Source: GCA-2733415 sp964635575
Lineage (GTDB): Bacteria; Bacteroidota; Bacteroidia; Flavobacteriales; Flavobacteriaceae
DNA: 15,210 nucleotides
Reading direction: 5' to 3'
Assembly: GCA_964635575.1 (NCBI GenBank)
Contig: CAZWNY010000046.1
Coordinates: 1 to 15,210 of the forward strand
Part shown: positions 1 to 7,228 of the stretch, one piece after another
How positions within the stretch are numbered: the stretch's first letter is position 1
Layout: each line of letters opens with the position of its first letter
Translations under genes and position numbers: made by a program
The notes under the pieces: model-generated
The model's database searches: none
Told to the model about the DNA's origin: nothing
Seen by the model: only the letters and a program-made list of their open reading frames with translations

Positions 1-894
1 ACCAACCCATTATGGGAATTTCCTTGATTAAAAATACCAAAAATAATTCAAGAAATGAACTAGGGTTGCGGCACCACAGTTCACGCATCAGACTTAACCA
101 ATAACCCAAAAATGCTATATGTTGGCGTTGGTGGCGGCATGGAACTGTTACAATTCTCATATTTTAATCGCACAAAAGGAGGCGTAATTGGGTTAGATGT
201 TGTAGATGAAATGCTAACCGCATCACGCAAAAACTTTAAAATAGCCGAACAAGAAAACGATTGGTTTAAAAGTGAATTTGTCGATTTAAGAAAAGGAGAC
301 GCACTAAACCTACCAATTGAAGATAATAGTATAGATGTTGCCGCACAAAACTGCCTATTTAACATTTTTAAAACCGAAGATTTAAAAAAAGCAATTTCCG
401 AAATGTATCGTGTACTTAAACCAAACGGTCGATTAGTAATGAGCGATCCTACTTGCGAGCAACCAATGAACGATGAGTTGCGTAATGACGAACGTTTACG
501 CGCCTTATGTTTAAGTGGAAGTTTACCTATTAATGAATATGTAAAAATGCTTACCGATGCAGGGTTTGGTACTATTGAAATTAGAGCACGTAAAGCATAC
601 CGTATTTTAGACCCAAAAAACTACCCAACCGATGAAGTTATTTTTATAGAATCCATAGAAATTGCAGCAATAAAAGACCCTGTTTTACCAGACGGACCTT
701 GTGTTTTTACAGGAAAAGCAGCCATATATTATGGCGATCAAGATTTTTATGATGATAAAAACGGACACATTTTATTAAAAAACCAACCCATTGCTATTTG
801 CGATAAAACCGCAAGTCAGTTTGCCGCCTTAAACCGAGACGATATTTATATTTCCGAATCTACTTGGCATTACACTGGTGGCGGATGTTGCTAA
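1..894 (+). pseudogene. arsM: Arsenosugar-type arsenite methyltransferase ArsM, 5'-partial, two in-frame stops
   Basis: This is the 3' part of an S-adenosylmethionine-dependent methyltransferase. ArsM methylates trivalent arsenic in the cytoplasm; this subfamily feeds arsenosugar synthesis. Seen: a SAM-binding glycine loop VGVGGGME just after the Met at 112, a post-loop acidic VIGLDVVDEM, NCLFNIF, a VLKPNGRLVMSDP strand, and the C-terminal GGGCC that I recall as typical of arsenosugar ArsM. The frame is open leftwards to the window edge and reads TNPLWEFP, stop (TGA 25-27), LKIPKIIQEMN, stop (TAG 61-63), GCGTTVH. The conserved motif is YGCG, so TAG stands where Tyr is expected, and relatives I remember have Gly at the TGA site. 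Each stop is one base from the expected codon. From ATG 112 the frame is intact for 260 codons, so the damage is recent, a sequencing error, or unusual recoding. A protein started at 112 would lack the N-terminal substrate cysteines. Family fairly sure; pseudogene status uncertain. Confidence 0.7.
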
Positions 895-914
895 TTTATA
901 AAACAAGAGTTCAT

Positions 915-953
915 AAAAAATCGGATGTATTTATTAAATATATCCGATTTTTT
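915..953. terminator. Two-way intrinsic terminator between arsM and the GSCFA gene
   Basis: The core stem pairs TCGGAT (921-926) with ATCCGA (942-947). It is extended by A+T pairs inward and by six A (915-920) facing a T run (948-955). The only flaw is one G-T wobble. The A run on one side and T run on the other let it work on both strands, as expected between convergent genes. Confidence 0.85.
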
Positions 954-974
954 TTAAATTAAACTGTGACTTCT

Positions 975-1922
975 TTAAAAACACATATAAGGAAACTCTT
1001 TTAATAGTTTTTCCTTTTTTACAGTTAAATTTTTAATAAATTCCTGATGTAATTTGCTATTATAATTAAAAGGGCGATGCGCTAATCCGTTTCGTATAAC
1101 AGTAACTTCCTTCATAATTTGCAACGTATTTTTATGTAACCAAACTTGCCGAAACTGTTCCCAAATATAATCAATCGCCGTTTCATTAGGATGAAGCATA
1201 TCCGAAGCATAAAAACGATAATCACGTAACTCATCCATCATAATTTCATAAGCAGGAAAATAAACCACTTTTTTTGTGTTTAATTGATGAATTGCGGAAG
1301 CTAAATGCGATTTACTTTGTGTGTTTTCGACAAAGCCATCCTTTAAATGTCGTACAGGAGAAACCGTATATATAATATCAATATCAGAATTTATAGTTTG
1401 CAATAACGTATTTATATGCTGAATACTTTCAGAAACTTCAGTTACCGATAAAATAGATTTTTTAAATTCCTGTTGCGGTATTTTATGGCAATTAGCAACC
1501 GTTTTATCTGTTTTAAGATGATGATAAACCCATGAAGTACCCAACGTAATTATTAAATGTGTAGTTTCTTTAATTTGCTGATGTGTGTTTTGTAAAATAG
1601 CATTTAAGTTATTTACTAAAACCGATGCATTCACATTACTTAAGCTCGAATGTGCATCAAAACAATGATATTGCTCGTTATAAAAAATCAAATCCGTTTC
1701 AGTATATTTTTGTTGAAAAACTACACGTTTCACAAACGTTTCAATAGCTTTAGGGTGAAATAATATTCCGAACGGATTTACTGTATATTGAAACTTAAAA
1801 AAATCGAATTTTTGTCCAATATTTTTTGAAAAACAAGAACCCAATAGTAATACTTTAGACGTATAATCTATCTGATTACCTTCTAATTGTGGTTGTAAAT
1901 TCAGTTCTGTTTGTAGTTTCAT
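975..1922 (-). CDS. GSCFA domain-containing protein
   Basis: A 315-residue protein of the GSCFA family, which is named after its N-terminal motif. Here the motif reads GSCFS at residues 28-32, after a hydrophobic strand (VLLL). Further blocks are NPFG (49-52), TLGTSWVY (126-133), TVSPVRHLKDG (186-196) and YASDMLHPN (238-246). The early Gly-Ser block and the late Asp241-x-x-His244 resemble the first and last blocks of SGNH-type hydrolases, so Ser29, Asp241 and His244 are candidate catalytic residues; this is inference, and no reaction is established for the family as far as I know. No signal peptide or membrane segment is visible, so it is probably cytoplasmic. Start is ATG at 1922 and the length is usual for the family. 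It converges on arsM and is divergent from rpoN across a long gene-poor spacer. Confidence 0.88.
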   Translation of the reverse strand: MKLQTELNLQPQLEGNQIDYTSKVLLLGSCFSKNIGQKFDFFKFQYTVNPFGILFHPKAIETFVKRVVFQQKYTETDLIFYNEQYHCFDAHSSLSNVNASVLVNNLNAILQNTHQQIKETTHLIITLGTSWVYHHLKTDKTVANCHKIPQQEFKKSILSVTEVSESIQHINTLLQTINSDIDIIYTVSPVRHLKDGFVENTQSKSHLASAIHQLNTKKVVYFPAYEIMMDELRDYRFYASDMLHPNETAIDYIWEQFRQVWLHKNTLQIMKEVTVIRNGLAHRPFNYNSKLHQEFIKNLTVKKEKLLKEFPYMCF

Positions 1923-1994
1923 GTATTGTTTTATATCTAAAACGAAATTATTTTTTGAGAGTTGATTAAATTATAATCGTTTATAAAGCACCCT

Positions 1995-2217
1995 TTATTG
2001 TGGCTTATTTAACATTGCCTGTTTTAACAAATTTCAAGGTTGCAATTCCAAAAAAGCACCTAAAGGCTGTATACAACTTACACACAATGCATTTTCAATA
2101 ATTTTCATGGGCGTAAAGTAGATTGGGATATGTGTAAATAATTGGTTGTTTCTGACTCAATCCTTTTTGTTTCCGAAAACTCCTTGTTTTATTACCTACA
2201 ATAATATTCATTATCAT
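1995..2217 (-). pseudogene. Relic of an Xre/Cro-type helix-turn-helix regulator, frameshifted
   Basis: Reading the minus strand from ATG 2217, frame 1 gives MIMNIIVGNKTRSFRKQKGLSQKQ. This matches the usual opening of small Xre repressors (GxKIRxFRxxKGLSQ). The frame then degenerates and stops. In another frame of the following bases, ISQSTLR appears, which is the canonical recognition helix. In the third frame KIIENALCVSCIQPLGAFLELQP follows, fitting the block KIENGxCxVSxxQLxxxxxxLEVxP. After one stop it continues as NLLKQAMLNKPQ to about 1995. The three blocks occur in the right order and spacing but need at least two frame changes, so the gene is dead. Intact relatives would be DNA-binding repressors of unknown target. 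The call rests on my own three-frame translation and motif recognition, not on alignment. Confidence 0.55.
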
Positions 2218-2227
2218 TTTAGTATTA

Positions 2228-2235
2228 CAAAAGTA
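2228..2235 (-). promoter_or_regulatory. Bacteroidota -7 promoter element ahead of the Xre relic
   Basis: The minus strand reads TACTTTTG, a perfect match to TAnnTTTG, 10 nt upstream of the relic's ATG at 2217. A TTG lies at 2263-2261, 25 nt away, which is slightly long for the -33 element. It may still fire and could serve the downstream GSCFA gene, which has no better match close to its start. Confidence 0.4.
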
Positions 2236-2674
2236 CGTTTTTTAAAATTAGTAAAAACAGCAATATATTAGTTTTTTATACAGCTAATTGCTAAGAAGAA
2301 ATTCGATGAAATAACACTCATTTATTGCATAAGCACTCACAAGCATTTGTTACTATACTTGCCCTTTTCATATATTTTACTGGCATGTAACAACGTTTTA
2401 AATTTTTTTATGATAAACAAAGTATTTAATTTTTTAACAACATTGGCTAGTATCGTTGTAATCGTAGGGAATAAAAAAATACACTTTTCCTTTTTTATTA
2501 ATAACTACTTTTTTGTTAGGTTACCTACCTAAAAAAGCCTCCAAACAAAGCAAATAATACAGCAATTTTAAGTTTTTAAGAAAAATGAACGTAAGTAGCG
2601 TATACTATTATAGCATTATTACTGCGATGTTAGGTATTAGGATGTTTCTTTTTTGATAAAAACATTAAATTCGC

Positions 2675-2716
2675 AAAAAAAACCTATAAGACTTTCTAAA
2701 TCTTATAGGTTTTTTT
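2675..2716. terminator. Strong hairpin terminator directly upstream of rpoN
   Basis: CCTATAAGA (2683-2691) pairs perfectly with TCTTATAGG (2701-2709) around a 9-nt loop. An A run (2675-2682) faces a run of seven T (2710-2716), so it is active on the plus strand and possibly on both. No plus-strand gene lies between 895 and this point, so what it terminates is not visible. The T run passes into TATCTTTA (2716-2723), a possible one-off -7 element for rpoN, whose ATG is at 2729. Confidence 0.85.
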
Positions 2717-2728
2717 ATCTTTACAATT

Positions 2729-4177
2729 ATGTTAAAACAATTTTTACAATTCAAACTATCACAAAAATTATCTCCTCAACAAATACAGTTGATGAAGTTA
2801 ATACAATTGCCAACAGAAGCATTTGAGCAACGTTTAGAGCAAGAGCTAGAAGAAAACCCAGCGTTAGATAAAGGAAAAGAAGAATTAGAAAAAGATGACC
2901 TGTTTGACAATGAGCATGAAGAAGCTCCAGAAAGCGACATTGAAGAAATTAATATCGATCATTATATAAGTGATGACGAAACACCAAGCTATAAACTACA
3001 CGCCAATAATTATAGCGCAGATGATGAAGAAAAAACCATTCCGTATGCAGCAGGAATTACATTTACACAACATTTAACAAGTCAATTAAACACCTTTAGA
3101 CTAAGTGATCAAGAATATGAAATTGCTCTTTTTTTAGTAGGAAGCATTACCGATAGCGGTTATATTAGACGAGAAATAGAAGACATTGTAGATGATTTAG
3201 CATTTACACAAAGTATTTATACCACACCTGAAGAAGTTGAAAAAGTATTAACCACCGTAATTCATAAATTAGAACCCAACGGAGTTGGTGCAAGAAACCT
3301 ACAAGAGTGTTTACACATCCAACTTAAAAACAAAAAGAAAACCAAAAATGTTACCCACGCAATATTTTTAATAACCGATGGCTTTGATGCATTTAGCAAG
3401 AAACATTATAAAAAGCTAATGAAAAAATTTAGTTTTACCGAAGAAGAACTAAAAGATGCTATTTTAGAAATAGAAAAACTAAACCCAAAACCTGGCGGCG
3501 GTTATTCAGGAAACAACAAAATTGTAGAACATGTAATACCCGATTTTACAATTAAAATAATAGAAGACGAATTACACCTAAGTTTAAATGGCAGAAATGC
3601 ACCCGAATTACACGTATCTCGCGAATATAGCAATATGCTTAAAGGCTATAAAGCCACCAAAAAGAAAACCAAAGACCAAAAAGATGCCGTACAGTTTATT
3701 AAACAAAAACTAGACGCTGCAAAATGGTTTATAGATGCAATTATACAACGTCAGCAAACACTTATGTTAACTATGAGTTCAATTATGAACTATCAAAAAG
3801 AATACTTTTTAACAGGAGACGAAACCAAATTAAAACCCATGATTTTAAAAGATATTGCTGATGAAATAGAAATGGATATTTCTACAATATCTCGTGTTGC
3901 AAGTAGTAAATATGTGGACACTCCATACGGTACAAAACTAATTAAAGAATTCTTTTCAGAATCGATGAAAAATAGCGATGGCGAAGATGTTTCGACTCGT
4001 GAAATTAAAAAAATATTACAAAATATTATTCATGAAGAAAGCAAAAAGAAACCTTTAACTGACCAAAAATTAGCAATGCATTTAAAAGAAAAAGGATATC
4101 CTGTTGCTAGAAGAACCATTGCTAAATATCGTGAACAACTAGACATTCCTGTTGCACGTTTACGTAAAAAAATATAA
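2729..4177 (+). CDS. rpoN: RNA polymerase sigma-54 factor RpoN
   Basis: This sigma factor directs RNA polymerase to -24/-12 promoters and needs an AAA+ activator to open them. The 482-residue protein has all three regions. Region I (about 1-50) is Gln/Leu-rich, with LSPQQIQLMKLIQLP and EENPAL. An acidic linker follows (about 50-95, many Asp/Glu). The core-binding region is about 100-300, with LEPNGVGARNLQECL and LNPKPGG. The DNA-binding region is about 320-480 and ends in the RpoN box ARRTIAKYRE (460-469), which differs from the classical ARRTVAKYRE only by Val to Ile. Length is normal. The stop codon shares one base with the ATG of the next gene, so the two are probably co-translated. A terminator lies 13 nt upstream and a weak TATCTTTA -7 candidate sits at 2716-2723. 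No sigma-54 activator is present in the window. Confidence 0.97.
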   Translation: MLKQFLQFKLSQKLSPQQIQLMKLIQLPTEAFEQRLEQELEENPALDKGKEELEKDDLFDNEHEEAPESDIEEINIDHYISDDETPSYKLHANNYSADDEEKTIPYAAGITFTQHLTSQLNTFRLSDQEYEIALFLVGSITDSGYIRREIEDIVDDLAFTQSIYTTPEEVEKVLTTVIHKLEPNGVGARNLQECLHIQLKNKKKTKNVTHAIFLITDGFDAFSKKHYKKLMKKFSFTEEELKDAILEIEKLNPKPGGGYSGNNKIVEHVIPDFTIKIIEDELHLSLNGRNAPELHVSREYSNMLKGYKATKKKTKDQKDAVQFIKQKLDAAKWFIDAIIQRQQTLMLTMSSIMNYQKEYFLTGDETKLKPMILKDIADEIEMDISTISRVASSKYVDTPYGTKLIKEFFSESMKNSDGEDVSTREIKKILQNIIHEESKKKPLTDQKLAMHLKEKGYPVARRTIAKYREQLDIPVARLRKKI

Positions 4178-4782
4178 TGCAAAATTTTATTTTAAAAGCA
4201 ACATCTTATCTTTTTCATCCTTTATTTTTATCCTTTTATGGCGTTTGTATCTATTTTTTAACCACCGTAAAATATTACCCCGATAAATATATACAAGGCA
4301 GATTAGTACAAGTTTTTATATTAACCATAATAATTCCGACATTAATATTTAGAGTTTTAAAAAAGCTACAACTCGTTCGCTCATTTATGATGAAAAAAAT
4401 TAAAGAACGTAAACTCCCCTATTTAATAGCTGTTTTATTAAACGGCTATATTACCTTTTTTATTTTTACTGAAGAACATCCTGAATTGCATTACTTTTTT
4501 GCAGCCATTACACTTACTAGTATTAGCTTTTTAGTGCTTAGTTTGCTAAACTATAAAGCAAGTTTACACGCAGGAGCAATGATTGGGATTACCTTATTTA
4601 CTGCACTTTTGAGCATTCATTATCAACAAAAAACAATACTACTACTAGGTATCTTATTTTTATTAAATGGTTTAGTAATTACCTCAAGACTACATTTAAA
4701 AGCACATACCAAAACCGAATTAATAATTGGTTTTATAATAGGAGTAATACCTCATATAGCGATGATGACATATTGGGTGTAA
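4177..4782 (+). CDS. PAP2-like integral membrane protein with divergent active-site motifs
   Basis: A 201-residue membrane protein with about six hydrophobic segments (roughly 8-30, 42-58, 82-97, 105-124, 132-147, 152-168) and a final one at 182-198. It carries the three signatures of type-2 phosphatidic acid phosphatases at normal spacing, each altered. K73-x6-L80-P81 replaces Kx6RP. A128-S-L-H131 replaces PSGH, keeping the His. S170-R171-x5-H177-x3-E181 replaces SRx5Hx3D. Canonical enzymes remove phosphate from lipid or undecaprenyl pyrophosphates at the membrane. Here both key histidines and Arg171 remain while the first Arg and the last Asp are changed, so activity may be altered or lost. 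The start overlaps the rpoN stop by one base, implying coupled translation. It would commonly be listed as hypothetical; the family assignment is mine from motifs. Confidence 0.72.
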   Translation: MQNFILKATSYLFHPLFLSFYGVCIYFLTTVKYYPDKYIQGRLVQVFILTIIIPTLIFRVLKKLQLVRSFMMKKIKERKLPYLIAVLLNGYITFFIFTEEHPELHYFFAAITLTSISFLVLSLLNYKASLHAGAMIGITLFTALLSIHYQQKTILLLGILFLLNGLVITSRLHLKAHTKTELIIGFIIGVIPHIAMMTYWV

Positions 4783-4844
4783 AAACGATTTGTTAGCTGT
4801 AATTTAGAAGAAAACTATTGAAGAGCAAAACCTTTTAGAAAGAA

Positions 4845-5543
4845 TTAAAAAACATAAAACATCAATCCAAACTTAATTGTCGACATTTCTATGGGTTCTC
4901 CGTTTAACAATGTGTTGTTTTGTAAAAGTGGTGTTAGTCCATAAGACAAATAAAAATTCCAAGTATTCCAACCAAAACTTAAATCTAAATCGGCTTGTAA
5001 CCTTTGTATGTCTGTAATATTAGTGGTTTTAAAATCACCTAAATCGCCTTTATATTTTACAATATTACTAAAAATATAACCTAGTTTTATACCCGTATAA
5101 ATGCGCCAAAATTTATGTGATCTAGCCGTAGAAGTTCGCCAACGCAACTGAATTGGTAGCTGAACAATGTGTAAATTCAATTTATTTTTGCTATAATTAG
5201 TTATGTTATTGTCTAGTACCGCATACGTAACTGCATTGCCAGTTTCTTTAATTAGTAAATTTTGATTGTATGAATTTGTGGCATACCCAATTCCAAAACC
5301 TAACCCAAAATTTCGTTTAGTGTTTAGTGGCACATCTCTTATAAAACCAAATTGAAATCCTCCAGAAAACCCTTGTTGCGATATCGGATCTGGTTTTTTA
5401 TTTAAAAAATTATATGAAAACCCTATATAAAATTGATCTTCTTTATATTTTAAATCTTCAAAAGGGATACTGTCATTTTTCTTTTCTTGTGCGTATGAAA
5501 AGAAATAACAAAAAAAAGATAAATATAAAAATACAGTTTTCAT
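4845..5543 (-). CDS. PorT-family outer-membrane beta-barrel protein
   Basis: I place the start at ATG 5543, giving 232 residues with a clear signal peptide (MKTVFLYLSFFCYFF, cut after SYA before QEKK). A GTG two codons upstream (5549) is possible, but it lies inside TATCTTCG (5549-5556, minus), a near match to the -7 promoter element. The mature part alternates polar and aromatic residues as in a small beta-barrel (QFYIGFSYNFL, GGFQFGFIRDV, GLGFGIGYA, LHIVQLPIQLRWR, YTGIKLGYIF, FYLSYGLTPLL) and ends in the aromatic strand FGLMFYVF, the expected outer-membrane insertion signal. The family is named after PorT/SprT of the type IX secretion system, but this is a broader family member and I do not claim it is the secretion component itself. 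It converges on the PAP2-like gene without a clear terminator between them. Confidence 0.75.
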   Translation of the reverse strand: MKTVFLYLSFFCYFFSYAQEKKNDSIPFEDLKYKEDQFYIGFSYNFLNKKPDPISQQGFSGGFQFGFIRDVPLNTKRNFGLGFGIGYATNSYNQNLLIKETGNAVTYAVLDNNITNYSKNKLNLHIVQLPIQLRWRTSTARSHKFWRIYTGIKLGYIFSNIVKYKGDLGDFKTTNITDIQRLQADLDLSFGWNTWNFYLSYGLTPLLQNNTLLNGEPIEMSTIKFGLMFYVF

Positions 5544-5727
5544 AAACACGAAGATATACTAAAATTGCATAAAATTAAGATAAATTATATCTTAAATATA
5601 TGTGAATTAGTTTTTAAGGTTAATTTTGATAGTTTAATATAAAGTTCATTAATCAACAACCGCTATATAGGGTTATAAAATATGCTTTTTTAAAAAATAT
5701 TACGTATTTCTGAATTTACAATTACCT

Positions 5728-6561
5728 TTAATTGGTTAATAATTTTACTGTTTTAGCTACTATTTTAGTATTCCATAACATCCGATAATGTCCTACATTT
5801 TCATAAGGAAACAATGTAGAATTTGCTATTGCTTTATGAATTTTTTCTGAATTTGAAAAAGGAATTACCTTATCGTTTTTATCATGAAATAAATATAAAT
5901 GATTAAAATTTATTTGAAGCAATTTCTTTTCAGTTGCTATTTCATCTATATTTTCTTGTAGGATTTTATTTGCCTTTTTTATTATTAAAATATAGCTTTT
6001 ATCGGACAATGAAATCATATTTTTAAATTCTAAAAAAATGTCTTTTAAATAATTTGGAGAAGTTTGAAAAACTAAAGTGTCTATTTTAACATTTAATTCC
6101 GACAAACCATAAGCAGTTACTGCGCTTCCGAAGGAATGTGATATAATAGATAAGCTTGTATATTCAGGTAATGAATTAACTATAGTTTTAAATGCATTTT
6201 TACACTCAAATACATGGGTTTTTTTTTGTTTAGAAAACGCATGTGCTGGTAAATTAAAACCTATTACGTATTTTCCTCTTTTAGTTAATTCAGATGCAAA
6301 TTTTAACAAACAACCTACATTAGAATCCCAACCGTGTACCAATAAAACTATGTTTTTTGTTGGCACACCGTAATGATAACAATCTAAACTACCATCACCA
6401 AAAGAAATTTTGTGTTTTTTTGCAGTATTGTAAAAAGGAATTTCTCTTTTTCTAATTGATTTTTTTCTAACGGTACAAAATAAATTAAAAGCCTGATTTG
6501 CTGCTAATTTAGGGCATGATTTTGAAACAATTTTGAAATACGATTGTATTAGTTTTATCAT
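5728..6561 (-). CDS. Alpha/beta hydrolase
   Basis: A 277-residue alpha/beta-hydrolase-fold protein. Visible elements in order: oxyanion-hole strand IVLLVHGWDSN (71-81), nucleophile elbow SHSFGSA (141-147) with Ser143, acid HDKNDKVIP with probable catalytic Asp230, and base VGHYR with His258. The elbow is S-x-S-x-G rather than the usual G-x-S-x-G. GFNLPAHAFS (101-110) fits the loop after strand 4. There is no convincing signal peptide, so it is probably cytoplasmic; the N-terminal 45 residues are basic and of unknown use. The substrate cannot be read from sequence; an ester, thioester or small xenobiotic are all possible. The gene begins 4 nt after the stop of the TetR-type repressor and has no promoter motif of its own, so the two form one operon and the hydrolase is likely induced by the repressor's ligand. 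Confidence 0.82.
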   Translation of the reverse strand: MIKLIQSYFKIVSKSCPKLAANQAFNLFCTVRKKSIRKREIPFYNTAKKHKISFGDGSLDCYHYGVPTKNIVLLVHGWDSNVGCLLKFASELTKRGKYVIGFNLPAHAFSKQKKTHVFECKNAFKTIVNSLPEYTSLSIISHSFGSAVTAYGLSELNVKIDTLVFQTSPNYLKDIFLEFKNMISLSDKSYILIIKKANKILQENIDEIATEKKLLQINFNHLYLFHDKNDKVIPFSNSEKIHKAIANSTLFPYENVGHYRMLWNTKIVAKTVKLLTN

Positions 6562-6565
6562 TTTT

Positions 6566-7171
6566 TTATTTTTTTACAGTAGCAATTAATTCATTTTTAA
6601 TAATTGAATTTATCATTTCGCAAATATCATTCATATAAATTGGATTATCCATAATGGTTGTCATAAAAATACCACCTTCTATTAATCCGAAAAATTTCCT
6701 AGCATATTGAACCGAATCTACGGTATTCATTTCTTTTTTTTGAATTCCTTCTTCAATAACCTCAGCTATTGCATTTTGCATGTTTTTAATGGTTTTTTTT
6801 ACTTTCTCTATTAATTTAGGATTTTGGTGGTTTGAATCGACACCAATATTTAAAATAGGACAGCCACCATGTTGTTGAGAAAACTCGTAATAATTTTTAT
6901 AGAAACCAGATAACGCATAAAGTTTGTTATAACTTATTTTTTCGTTAAAAAATATGTTTCCTATATTTTCAGACAATATTTTTACATTGTACACAAATGC
7001 CTTTGTGGCTAAATCTTCCTTGTTTAAAAAATTACCATAAATAGCTCCTTTTGTTAAACCTGTTGCAGTTGTAATATCTTGCATACTGGTGCCAAAATAT
7101 CCTTTTTTATTAAAAACAGGAGCTGCTATTTTTAAAATATATTCGGTAGTTATTTCTGATTTTTTTTTCAC
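6566..7171 (-). CDS. TetR/AcrR-family transcriptional repressor
   Basis: A 201-residue regulator with the TetR layout. The N-terminal DNA-binding domain (about 5-52) has the strongly conserved run GYFGTSMQDI followed by the recognition helix region TGLTKGAIYGNF (37-48) and KEDL. A helical ligand domain follows, with HGGCPILNIGVD and a C-terminal hydrophobic helix. Relatives release the operator when a small hydrophobic ligand binds. The start is GTG at 7171-7169: no in-frame ATG precedes the helix-turn-helix, and a start at the next internal Met would remove half of the DNA-binding domain. A TATATTTG -7 element at 7192-7199 and two palindromes upstream suggest self-repression. It is first gene of an operon with the alpha/beta hydrolase, and divergent from the dCMP deaminase gene. 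Confidence 0.9.
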   Translation of the reverse strand: MKKKSEITTEYILKIAAPVFNKKGYFGTSMQDITTATGLTKGAIYGNFLNKEDLATKAFVYNVKILSENIGNIFFNEKISYNKLYALSGFYKNYYEFSQQHGGCPILNIGVDSNHQNPKLIEKVKKTIKNMQNAIAEVIEEGIQKKEMNTVDSVQYARKFFGLIEGGIFMTTIMDNPIYMNDICEMINSIIKNELIATVKK

Positions 7172-7174
7172 GTA

Positions 7175-7198
7175 ATATTTGAAAAGTTTTTCAAATAT
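7175..7198. promoter_or_regulatory. Perfect 11-bp inverted repeat at the tetR start (candidate operator)
   Basis: ATATTTGAAAA (7175-7185) is followed by a 2-bp centre and TTTTCAAATAT (7188-7198), a perfect inverted repeat. It begins 4 bp from the repressor's GTG start and covers its -7 element, so a bound repressor would block transcription. A hairpin in the leader RNA is an alternative role. Confidence 0.5.
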
Positions 7199-7199
7199 A
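7192..7199 (-). promoter_or_regulatory. -7 promoter element of the tetR-hydrolase operon
   Basis: The minus strand reads TATATTTG, a perfect TAnnTTTG match about 20 nt before the GTG start. No good TTG lies at -33; that position falls inside the palindrome at 7201-7228. The predicted leader is very short. Confidence 0.55.
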
Positions 7200-7200
7200 C

Positions 7201-7228
7201 AAAAAACATACCAATTGGTATATTTTTT
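7201..7228. promoter_or_regulatory. 28-bp near-perfect palindrome, candidate TetR operator
   Basis: The core ATACCAATTGGTAT (7208-7221) is a perfect palindrome. It is flanked by A6 (7201-7206) and T6 (7223-7228), with only the pair 7207/7222 mismatched. Size and symmetry suit a TetR dimer. It covers the -33 region of the minus-strand promoter and lies 50 bp from the -33 element of the divergent promoter, so control of tetR itself is the simplest reading. Confidence 0.6.

Larger units (their letters stand above)
1923..2728. other. Gene-poor 806-bp spacer between the GSCFA gene and rpoN
   Basis: No intact gene can be supported here. Supported contents are an Xre-type regulator relic with its promoter motif (1995-2235, minus) and a terminator next to rpoN (2675-2716). 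Between 2240 and 2670 I see only A+T-rich DNA with short imperfect inverted repeats and two copies of the heptamer GTTAGGT (2515-2521 and 2629-2635). A 61-codon open frame at 2347-2532 is hydrophobic low-complexity sequence and I do not regard it as a gene. The spacer is long for this compact genome, which suggests gene decay or rearrangement. Confidence 0.6.

Noticed and set aside
25..27. In-frame TGA in arsM as a selenocysteine codon
   Set aside because: A second in-frame stop (TAG 61-63) follows, the remembered residue at this site is Gly rather than Cys, and no clear selenocysteine-type hairpin follows the codon.
2347..2532. A 61-codon open frame on the plus strand
   Set aside because: It is Phe/Ile/Leu-rich low-complexity sequence from A+T-rich DNA, without a promoter match or recognisable domain, inside a decayed spacer.
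2515..2635. Two GTTAGGT heptamers resembling integron attC core sites (GTTRRRY)
   Set aside because: No properly paired RYYYAAC box or foldable attC arm was found at the right distance, and there is no integrase gene in the window. A 7-base match in A+T-rich DNA is weak.
5549..5549. GTG start for the PorT-family gene
   Set aside because: It overlaps a likely -7 element, and ATG 5543 begins a standard signal peptide.
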